Positions 1 through 5,920 of a stretch of DNA of 9,113 nucleotides are shown piece by piece; within the stretch, counting starts at the first letter, position 1, and the number at the start of each line of letters is the position of its first letter. The DNA comes from Proteobacteria bacterium UBA7420. Its GTDB lineage: Bacteria > Pseudomonadota > Gammaproteobacteria > Magnimaribacterales > D2472. The stretch lies in contig DKMG01000079.1 of the NCBI GenBank assembly GCA_002469975.1, positions 1-9,113 of the forward strand. The letters are read 5' to 3'. The notes beneath the pieces are model-generated. The model worked only from the letters and a program-made list of their open reading frames with translations, was not told the DNA's origin and made no database searches. The translations under genes were made by a program, and so were the position numbers.

Positions 1-1694
1 GTTCTTTTTTCTAGCAATGCTTCTAGAGATACCCCGTCAATTAAATCAATAGGATCTAAAATATTACCTTTAGATTTTGACATTTTTTGGCCATTTTCAT
101 CCTTGATTAATCCGGTAATGTATACCTCCTTAAAAGGTACTTCTTTCATAAGGTATTTGGTCATCATGATCATTCTGGCAACCCAGAAAAAAATAATATC
201 GAAGCCAGTAACCAAAGCAGTTGTTGGATGAAAGAGTTCTAATTTCGATGTTTTTTCTGGCCAGCCCAGTGTGGCAAACGTCCATAGGCTCGAAGAGAAC
301 CAAGTATCCAGCACATCTTCTTCTTGGATTAGAGGGCCTGCTAGATTATTTTTTTCTCTCACATCTTCTTCTGAGTGCCCGGCAAAGGCTTGACCGTTTT
401 CATCATACCAAATTGGAATTCTGTGACCCCACCAGAGCTGCCTACTAACACACCAGTCTTGTATGTTGTCCATCCACTGAAAGTAAGTCTTTTCCCAGTT
501 TGCTGGAACAAAAGTTATTTCCTTTGTTTTAACAGCTTCAATAGCTGGTTTGGCCAAAGTCTTGGCATCTACATACCACTGGTCTGTTAGGAGTGGCTCA
601 AGAACTTGATCTGATCGATCCCCATAAGGAAGGGTGCTTTCATATTCAGACTCTTTGATAAGATAATCATTTTCTTTAAGGTCACTTAGTAGTTCTGCTC
701 GGGCATCAAAACGATCCATGCCATGAAATTTTTCTGGCGCAATGCCAATAATTTTTACAGCTTTACTTAGGATGGAAATTGGATCAAATTCTTTTTCTGT
801 TCCCGTTCCGCATGAAGTTTCATCAATAAGATGCAAGCCATGCCTTTTACCCAATTCATAGTCATTAAAATCATGACCAGGAGTTATTTTTACAACCCCT
901 GTTCCAAATTCTGGATCTACATAGTCGTCAGCAACAATTGGAATTAGGCGATTGCATAAAGGTATTTCAGCATTCTTGCCAATGAGGTGGGAAAATCTTT
1001 CATCACCAGGATTTACAGCAAGAGCCATGTCACCCAAAAGAGTCTCTGGTCTTGTAGTTGCCACCGTGACAAATTGATCAGAATCCTCTAATTGATATTT
1101 AATTTCCCAAATTTTTATTGTTAGATCTTTGTTAACCACTTCCAAATCAGATAAAGAGGTTTCGAGCACAGGATCCCAGTTCACCAGTCTCTTTCCTTGG
1201 TAGATCAAGCCATCTTCAAATAACTGAATAAATGCACTTTGAACAGCGTGCTGATATTCATCATCTAAGGTAAATCTTTCAGAGCTCCAATCTAAGCTGG
1301 AGCCTAGACGTCTTAATTGAGATGTTATTTTATTACCGGAGTATTTTTTCCAGTCCCATACCTCTTTTTCAAAAGCTTCTCTACCAATACTCTCCTTAGA
1401 TTTTCCTTCAGCATTCAGACGTCTCTCAACCACCATCTCAGTAGCAATGCCCGCATGATCTGTGCCGACTTGCCATAAAGTATTTTTTCCAGACATGCGA
1501 TGGTAACGAATAAGGCAATCCATGATGGCATTTTGAAAACCATGGCCCATGTGTAAAGTGCCAGTAACATTTGGCGGAGGAATAGCTAACGAATAAGACT
1601 CAGCGCCTTTACCGGGCTCAAAAAGACCAGAGGTTTCCCATTCTTGATAGAGTTTTTGCTCTATTTCTGAGGGATCGTAAGGCTTCTTATCCAT
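1..1694 (-). CDS. valS: Valyl-tRNA synthetase, N-terminal 564 residues (cut by window edge)
   Basis: This class I aminoacyl-tRNA synthetase charges tRNA-Val with valine in the cytoplasm and hydrolyses mis-attached threonine. I translated the minus strand from ATG at 1694; the frame stays open to base 3 and continues past the window. Visible landmarks are the HIGH-type motif HMGH at residues 48-51 after PPPNVTGTL, the CP1 editing-domain block ATTRPETLLGD at about 212-222, HDFND at 274-278, LTDQWYV, SRQLWWGHRIP, DVLDTWFSS at 460-468, GFDIIFFWVARM, and KMSKS at 537-541. These are characteristic of ValRS rather than IleRS or LeuRS. E. coli ValRS is about 950 residues, so the anticodon-binding domain and C-terminal coiled coil lie outside the window. 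The gene follows pepA by 31 bases on the same strand with no visible terminator, so cotranscription is likely. No Shine-Dalgarno sequence is visible before the chosen ATG, but the protein start aligns well with the family. Confidence 0.97.
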   Translation of the reverse strand, partial: MDKKPYDPSEIEQKLYQEWETSGLFEPGKGAESYSLAIPPPNVTGTLHMGHGFQNAIMDCLIRYHRMSGKNTLWQVGTDHAGIATEMVVERRLNAEGKSKESIGREAFEKEVWDWKKYSGNKITSQLRRLGSSLDWSSERFTLDDEYQHAVQSAFIQLFEDGLIYQGKRLVNWDPVLETSLSDLEVVNKDLTIKIWEIKYQLEDSDQFVTVATTRPETLLGDMALAVNPGDERFSHLIGKNAEIPLCNRLIPIVADDYVDPEFGTGVVKITPGHDFNDYELGKRHGLHLIDETSCGTGTEKEFDPISILSKAVKIIGIAPEKFHGMDRFDARAELLSDLKENDYLIKESEYESTLPYGDRSDQVLEPLLTDQWYVDAKTLAKPAIEAVKTKEITFVPANWEKTYFQWMDNIQDWCVSRQLWWGHRIPIWYDENGQAFAGHSEEDVREKNNLAGPLIQEEDVLDTWFSSSLWTFATLGWPEKTSKLELFHPTTALVTGFDIIFFWVARMIMMTKYLMKEVPFKEVYITGLIKDENGQKMSKSKGNILDPIDLIDGVSLEALLEKR

Positions 1695-1725
1695 TAACTA
1701 TGTTAATAACAGTATTCAATACGGT
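1695..1725. other. pepA-valS intergenic gap without holC
   Basis: These 31 bases separate the pepA stop codon from the valS start. The stretch is AT-rich, with no hairpin-plus-T-tract terminator and no clear Shine-Dalgarno motif for valS. In many gammaproteobacteria the gene for the chi subunit of DNA polymerase III (holC) lies here; there is no room for it in this genome. Confidence 0.7.
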
Positions 1726-3240
1726 TTATAAATTTCCTTTGATAATTAATTCGGCCAGCAAAGGGACCGGTCTGCCAGATCCACCTTTTTTTGCTCCCCC
1801 TGTCCATGCGCTTGCAGCGATATCCATGTGTGCCCATTTATATTCTTTTGTGAAATTTGATAGGAATGAAGCAGCAGTAATAGTGCCTGCCTCTCTACCT
1901 CCACCGATGTTCGCTAAGTCTGCAAAATTTGTCTTAGTACAGTGAGCATACTCTTCCCATAAAGGTAGTTGCCATGCTCTATCTCCAGATGCTTCGCCAG
2001 CAGCAAGAATTTTATCAGCTAAAGGTTGATCATTACCCATGACCCCTGTTGCAGGTGTTCCCAAGGCAACTACAACTGCCCCGGTTAAAGTTGCCATATC
2101 AATAACATGACTTGGTTTAAATTTTTTCACATAGGTTAAAGCATCACACAGAACCAGTCTGCCTTCAGCATCAGTATTTAAAATTTCAATGGTTTGGCCT
2201 GACATAGAAGTAACAACATCTCCAGGTTTTGTTGCTCTAGCTGAAGGCATGTTTTCAGCACAGACCAAAAGTCCGACAACATTGACTTTAGCCTTTAGCC
2301 TGGCAAGAGTTTGCATAATTCCAAACACTGATGCAGCGCCACACATATCCCATTTCATTTCATCCATAGCCGAACCAGGCTTAAGCGAAATACCACCTGT
2401 ATCGAAAGTTATGCCTTTGCCCACAAGAACCAGTGGCTGCTTATCTTTGGCGCCACCTCTATATTCAATGGTCATCATTCTTGAAGGCTCATCACTGCCT
2501 TTGCCAACAGATAGATATGAACCCATTTTCAATCTCTCAAGATCTTTTTCATTGAGACTTGATATTTTAAGAGCAGGAAAATCTTTTTTAAGAGCTTTGG
2601 TTTTAGTCTCAATAATACGAGGAGTACAGTGATTTGCTGGAAGATCACCTAAGTGTTTCGTCGCATTCATGCCTTCGCCAACAGCATGTCCAAATTGAAT
2701 TGATAATTTAACTGATTTCAATTGTGCAGGTGTTAATCCGGAAAATAACATAGTACCTTTCTTAACCGTAACTGGTTTTGCTGTTTTATTTTTAGTAGCG
2801 TTAAATGTATAAGCTGCTGCTTCAAAGGTTCTTGCTGCAATTTCAGACATCCAATTTAAATCTACTTTTTTCGGAGTAGCTGAACTCATCAAAAAAGCAA
2901 AGTCCTTAGATTTTGAAGATTTGATCATTCCCATGATCTCTTCAAAATGACGTATCACTAAAAAACTTGCCGCATCAACTTCTGGCTCTTTAATCAAAAG
3001 GATATTTTTAGCGCCAACTTTTACTGGAGCTGGTATAAAAAAAGATTTTCTAGTGCCGCTATTAATTTCATTAATTGACTCGATAATCATTGAACCTGTT
3101 GAGGATTTCAGATCTTTAAGCTCAGTGGCTGAACTTGTTTTCTTATTAACACTTATGATCAATAGATCGGTTTTAACCTTCAATATGTCTGCTGAATTAA
3201 CGTTATTTGCTGTTAAGCTTGATAAGACTTTGTAAGTCAT
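1726..3240 (-). CDS. pepA: Leucyl aminopeptidase (cytosol aminopeptidase, family M17)
   Basis: This is a cytoplasmic two-metal aminopeptidase that removes N-terminal residues from peptides; in E. coli the hexamer also binds DNA in Xer recombination and carAB regulation. The protein has 504 residues, against 503 in E. coli PepA. The N-terminal part (about 1-175) is the variable alpha/beta domain, and the catalytic domain follows. By alignment with E. coli PepA, metal ligands are K275, D280, D298, D357 and E359, and catalytic residues are K287 and R361. The signature NTDAEGRL spans 355-362. All are intact, so the enzyme should be active. The ATG at 3240 is supported by an AGGAG motif eight bases upstream, the only strong ribosome binding site in the window. 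pepA lies upstream of valS and diverges from lptF, a common gammaproteobacterial arrangement. Whether the DNA-binding roles hold here cannot be read from the sequence. Confidence 0.97.
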   Translation of the reverse strand: MTYKVLSSLTANNVNSADILKVKTDLLIISVNKKTSSATELKDLKSSTGSMIIESINEINSGTRKSFFIPAPVKVGAKNILLIKEPEVDAASFLVIRHFEEIMGMIKSSKSKDFAFLMSSATPKKVDLNWMSEIAARTFEAAAYTFNATKNKTAKPVTVKKGTMLFSGLTPAQLKSVKLSIQFGHAVGEGMNATKHLGDLPANHCTPRIIETKTKALKKDFPALKISSLNEKDLERLKMGSYLSVGKGSDEPSRMMTIEYRGGAKDKQPLVLVGKGITFDTGGISLKPGSAMDEMKWDMCGAASVFGIMQTLARLKAKVNVVGLLVCAENMPSARATKPGDVVTSMSGQTIEILNTDAEGRLVLCDALTYVKKFKPSHVIDMATLTGAVVVALGTPATGVMGNDQPLADKILAAGEASGDRAWQLPLWEEYAHCTKTNFADLANIGGGREAGTITAASFLSNFTKEYKWAHMDIAASAWTGGAKKGGSGRPVPLLAELIIKGNL

Positions 3241-3306
3241 AAATCCATCTCCTAATAAAAATTACTGATAAGATAATTATTGTAATGCATCAAGATCGCT
3301 AAAGGC
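3241..3306. promoter_or_regulatory. Divergent pepA / lptF promoter region
   Basis: Only 66 bases separate the divergent pepA and lptF starts, so any promoters of the two operons within the gap must overlap. For lptF, TGTAAT at 3281-3286 or GATAAT at 3272-3277 each match the -10 consensus at five of six positions, but neither has a good -35. For pepA, TACAAT (minus strand, 3284-3279) also matches five of six, again without a good -35. The short arms ATTAC (3261-3265) and GTAAT (3282-3286) form a weak inverted repeat. That the region holds promoters is inferred from gene orientation; the individual elements are uncertain. Confidence 0.4.
3249..3253 (-). promoter_or_regulatory. Shine-Dalgarno site of pepA
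   Basis: On the minus strand AGGAG lies eight bases before the pepA ATG, which is near-ideal spacing. It fixes the pepA start. It stands out because the other starts in the window have weak or no such motif. Confidence 0.8.
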
Positions 3307-4434
3307 ATGTATAAAAAAAATATTCTTGCAATCCATCTTAATACTCAAATATTTAAAGGATTTGGTGCAATTTTATTGATTTTGCTAGGCCTTATTTTTT
3401 CTTCACGTTTGGTGGGGTATTACGAGCAGGCTATATCGGGTGATATTAATCCTGATATTATTTTTTCAATTTTACTGCTGCGCCTTCCAGATTTCTTATC
3501 ACTCCTCATTCCTTTTGCATTTTTTTTAAGCTTACTGTTATTAGTCTCTGAGCTCTATCAGTCTAATGGTATTTATGCGTATTTTTCAGCGGGAGTTTCT
3601 AGATTTAAGCTAATGAGATACCTCACTCCTTTTTTCTTATGCGTACTTATTATGTGCGCTGCTTTAAGTATGTTTGTTGGTCCTTATAGCAAAGTTCTAT
3701 CCAAGAACTTAATAGCAGAACAGTCATTTGCGGATAGGCTAGCAACTTTAAAAACCAAGACCTTGATCGATTTAGATGATGGCAGTAGCTTTCTTTATTT
3801 TGATTCAATGACTAATTCCTTGATGGCTGACATCACATTTTTTACATCTAAGGATACTGCTTTTTCTCTCATCAAAGCAGAAATGCTAGAAGTATCAAAT
3901 AGCAATAATCAAATGATCCTGGAGTTTTCAGATGGTTTTATTTACCCAAACTTAAATAGCCCCAATAATATTCAGATTGCTTTTAAAGATCTGTCTCATG
4001 CCATTGATCTTGAGAAGCCATCTTCTCAGGCATTCAGCCTTGTGAAGTTGCTAGATTTTAAAAATGCATCTAATTTTATTGAAAATCAATGGAATGCAAG
4101 TATTCCACTTATGCTGATTGGGCTGATGGTGCTCGGCTTTGTGTTTGGGCGCTCTAGCCCAAGAGCAGGCAGGGAGGGTAGTGTGGTTACAGGAGTGTTG
4201 GTTTACATAATCTACTTAAGCCTGCTCGTAGCTTTCAGAGAGAGTTATACAGGGTCTTTTGATTTATTTTACATGGGTCTATGGCCTATTCATTTTGCAA
4301 TACTCATCCCAAGCATCCTAATGTTTAACCTCGATGGCCGTTTTAAAATGAAAGCTTTTATGCCCCGTCAGCGCTTAAAAGCTATAGGGATAATTTTTTG
4401 TATTTTTATATTATTAATTTGGTTAAGCAAATAA
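3307..4434 (+). CDS. lptF: LPS export ABC transporter permease LptF
   Basis: LptF is one of two inner-membrane subunits of the LptB2FG transporter, which extracts lipopolysaccharide from the inner membrane and passes it to LptC and the periplasmic bridge. The protein has 375 residues (366 in E. coli). The layout fits the YjgP/YjgQ family: membrane helices near 20-38, 51-80 and 104-124, a periplasmic beta-jellyroll domain at about 125-255, then helices near 264-281, 293-310 and 322-341. Family-like blocks include SGDINPD at 44-50, VGPYSKVLSKN at 124-134 and SSPRAGREGSVVTG near 283-296. Two oddities are an additional hydrophobic stretch at 358-373, beyond the usual six helices, and the replacement of the coupling-helix glutamate (E84 in E. 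coli) by G88. AAAGG sits only one base before the ATG, so it is a poor ribosome binding site. The first Met is nevertheless the natural family start. Identity rests on topology, motifs and pairing with lptG. Confidence 0.93.
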   Translation: MYKKNILAIHLNTQIFKGFGAILLILLGLIFSSRLVGYYEQAISGDINPDIIFSILLLRLPDFLSLLIPFAFFLSLLLLVSELYQSNGIYAYFSAGVSRFKLMRYLTPFFLCVLIMCAALSMFVGPYSKVLSKNLIAEQSFADRLATLKTKTLIDLDDGSSFLYFDSMTNSLMADITFFTSKDTAFSLIKAEMLEVSNSNNQMILEFSDGFIYPNLNSPNNIQIAFKDLSHAIDLEKPSSQAFSLVKLLDFKNASNFIENQWNASIPLMLIGLMVLGFVFGRSSPRAGREGSVVTGVLVYIIYLSLLVAFRESYTGSFDLFYMGLWPIHFAILIPSILMFNLDGRFKMKAFMPRQRLKAIGIIFCIFILLIWLSK

Positions 4435-5462
4435 TGCAAAAAGAAAAATATATCTATGCGAAACATTTAATAGGGAAAAGTTTTACTACATCACTTTTCG
4501 TGTGGTTAACGATGGTGAGTCTTGATTTTGCTGTTTCTTTTGTCTCTGAGTTAGAGAATCTTTCAGATAGCCATAATTTTCTTTCATTGCTTATGACGAC
4601 TCTGCTTGAGCAACCCCATAAAGGCTTGCAATATCTTGAGACTTCTATGCTCATAGGCACATTAATTGCTTTAACTCTTTTTAATCAGCAAGGTAATTTA
4701 ATATTTCTTAGATCCTTGGGGTTTTCGCCTGCAAAAATTGTATTAATTTCAGGCATTGGGCCATTATTTCTTTCATTTTCTTTACTAGCCTTAGATGAGT
4801 TTGTATTCATTGATCTGACTAACAGTGTAGAGATTGATCAGCGAGCCTCAGGTGTATCTGAGTCTGATCAGAAAGCTTATGAATGGCAATTGAATGATCA
4901 GAATCTTATCGGGATTCAGGATCTTGGGACTGACGAGCTTGCTGGCGTGCAATTAATAGAATTTAATAAAGCAGGGTTAGTTATTAGAGCTGAACAATTT
5001 GCTGCTGGCAGCCTAGAGAATAATCAACTATCTCTTCAGCCTATAGCTGGTTCGTCTGCTGAGACAGAGATTTTTCCCTTTTATAAAACGCGCCCTTTAA
5101 ATAAAAAAAGCTTAGAGAGAAGCTCTCTCCTGTCTCTGTTAGAGATTAAAAAAAGCTATACATCGCCAGAGGTTTTGAGCGAGTTGAGACTGATTCAATC
5201 AGCAGTCTATACTAAAATCTTTTTGCCTATCTCTGTTATTGGGATCATTTTTTTTGCTGGAAGCCTGATGTTTGGTTTGGTTCGCTCTGGAGGGATTGGC
5301 AGGCAAGTAATATTTGGAATTTTCTTTGGTCTAATTTTTGATTTAACAAAAGATCTTTTTGTGGCCTCTTTCTTGATCTATCAGTGGCCTATTATTTTAG
5401 CCCACACGCTTCCAATTCTTGGGCTAATCCTTGCTGGATGGATAGGCTACAGACGTCTTTAA
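4434..5462 (+). CDS. lptG: LPS export ABC transporter permease LptG
   Basis: LptG is the second membrane subunit of LptB2FG and pairs with LptF to form the LPS-binding cavity. I start it at the ATG whose A is the last base of the lptF stop (TAATG), giving 342 residues (360 in E. coli) and implying translational coupling. An in-frame TTG at 4398 would add 12 residues inside lptF and is not preferred. The N-terminus (YIYAKHLIGKSFTTSLFVW) resembles the E. coli RYIGKTIFTT region. Hydrophobic helices lie near 18-38, 66-84, 102-121, 261-282, 290-315 and 318-337. The periplasmic jellyroll domain spans about 122-255. The helix pattern and GIGRQVIFGIFFG near 287-299 match the family. Oddities: the coupling-helix glutamate (E88 in E. 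coli) is N88, and the LPS-gate lysine (K34 in E. coli) aligns with S35. Sequence similarity to E. coli LptG is low, so the assignment relies on context and topology. Confidence 0.9.
   Translation: MQKEKYIYAKHLIGKSFTTSLFVWLTMVSLDFAVSFVSELENLSDSHNFLSLLMTTLLEQPHKGLQYLETSMLIGTLIALTLFNQQGNLIFLRSLGFSPAKIVLISGIGPLFLSFSLLALDEFVFIDLTNSVEIDQRASGVSESDQKAYEWQLNDQNLIGIQDLGTDELAGVQLIEFNKAGLVIRAEQFAAGSLENNQLSLQPIAGSSAETEIFPFYKTRPLNKKSLERSSLLSLLEIKKSYTSPEVLSELRLIQSAVYTKIFLPISVIGIIFFAGSLMFGLVRSGGIGRQVIFGIFFGLIFDLTKDLFVASFLIYQWPIILAHTLPILGLILAGWIGYRRL
5103..5128 (-). terminator. Possible weak minus-strand terminator inside lptG
   Basis: On the minus strand AGCTT (5124-5120) and AAGCT (5113-5109) can form a five-base-pair hairpin with a CTCTCT loop, followed immediately by a run of T (5108-5103). 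An alternative pairing joins AGAGAG with CTCTCT across a three-base loop. It lies about 330 bases past the stop of the RDD gene, antisense to lptG, and could end that transcript. The stem is short and the site is inside a coding region, so this may be chance. Confidence 0.2.
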
Positions 5463-5881
5463 TCATCTACTTTTATTAATCTAGTTTTCGATAAAGTATC
5501 ATTCACTGCTGCATTTTTTGAATTAACGTAGATTAAAAATAATGGTAAGCCCATCAAGGCAGCAATGCCACAGTTCACGACATAACGTAAAAAAGTTTGC
5601 AGCAAAGTAACTTCTTGACTGCTTGGATTAAGAGAAATAAGTTTAATTCTCCAGACTTGCATTCCAAGAGTTTGACCCCCTTTCATCCAAAAGAAAGCAA
5701 AAAATAGCCAACCACTTATAAAAGCCAAAATAGAGCCCAATGCCGGATGAAGCACTTGACCACCATTCAGCCAAAGTGCAATTGACCCCACAGTAAACCA
5801 TACGCCTAGAAGCAAGAATAGATCATAGATGGAAGAAATCGTTCGTCGAAATGGTCCTATGTAGGGAGTTTTTTGTGTCAT
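5459..5881 (-). CDS. Small RDD-family integral membrane protein
   Basis: This is a 140-residue inner-membrane protein of the RDD family, whose molecular function is generally unknown. The family arginine and first aspartate appear as R12/R13 and D20 in the segment FRRTISSIYDL. The second aspartate is D128 in AVNDTLSKTRLI, matching the usual C-terminal pattern. GGQTLGMQVWRIKLI at about 68-82 matches the conserved GqTlGk block. Hydrophobic segments lie at about 21-38, 47-66 and 101-118. I choose the ATG at 5881. The longer frame from 5908 adds nine residues that are not family-like, and its ATG overlaps a candidate -10 box. Neither start has a good ribosome binding site. The gene converges on lptG and their stop codons interlock in a shared TTAA. 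RDD genes occur beside lptG in other gammaproteobacteria (from memory), but no role in LPS export is shown by the sequence. Confidence 0.87.
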   Translation of the reverse strand: MTQKTPYIGPFRRTISSIYDLFLLLGVWFTVGSIALWLNGGQVLHPALGSILAFISGWLFFAFFWMKGGQTLGMQVWRIKLISLNPSSQEVTLLQTFLRYVVNCGIAALMGLPLFLIYVNSKNAAVNDTLSKTRLIKVDD

Positions 5882-5883
5882 TC

Positions 5884-5892
5884 TGATATAGT
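5884..5892 (+). promoter_or_regulatory. Extended -10 promoter of the POT transporter gene
   Basis: TGATATAGT fits the extended -10 form TGnTATAAT with one mismatch, ending 28 bases before the transporter ATG at 5921. Transcription would start near 5899 and leave a leader of about 22 bases. No good -35 is seen, as expected for this promoter class. It overlaps the first codons of the divergent RDD gene. The predicted start site also excludes the longer TTG-initiated reading frame that begins at 5873. Confidence 0.5.
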
Positions 5893-5903
5893 ATTTCTCA
5901 TAA

Positions 5904-5909
5904 ATCATA
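5904..5909 (-). promoter_or_regulatory. Possible -10 element of the RDD gene
   Basis: On the minus strand TATGAT matches the -10 consensus at five of six positions and lies 22 bases before the RDD ATG at 5881. No convincing -35 is visible. If used, transcription would start near 5897, almost back to back with that of the transporter, so polymerases at the two promoters would compete for the same DNA. Confidence 0.25.
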
Positions 5910-5920
5910 ACTCAAGTGAC

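Noticed and set aside
221..590. Two short plus-strand open frames opposite valS
   Set aside because: They lie wholly opposite the well-conserved valS coding sequence, match no recognisable family and have no ribosome binding site.
1700..3235. Plus-strand open frames opposite pepA, the longest about 147 codons
   Set aside because: pepA is intact and conserved throughout; these frames are shadows without family features.
4151..4166. GCTCT/AGAGC inverted repeat in lptF as a terminator or attenuator
   Set aside because: The stem is only five base pairs, no T run follows, and it lies in a conserved coding segment.
4398..4433. Longer lptG starting at TTG 4398
   Set aside because: It would add 12 residues encoded within lptF; the ATG at 4434 overlaps the lptF stop and matches the family N-terminus.
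4454..4660. Minus-strand open frame of 68 codons opposite the start of lptG
   Set aside because: It lies inside lptG, has no start signal and no recognisable domain.
5882..5908. Longer RDD protein starting at ATG 5908
   Set aside because: The extra nine residues have no family support and the ATG overlaps a candidate -10; the ATG at 5881 gives a typical RDD N-terminus. This remains somewhat uncertain.
5873..5920. Longer POT transporter starting at TTG 5873
   Set aside because: The extra 16 residues are not family-like and would begin upstream of the predicted promoter -10 element.
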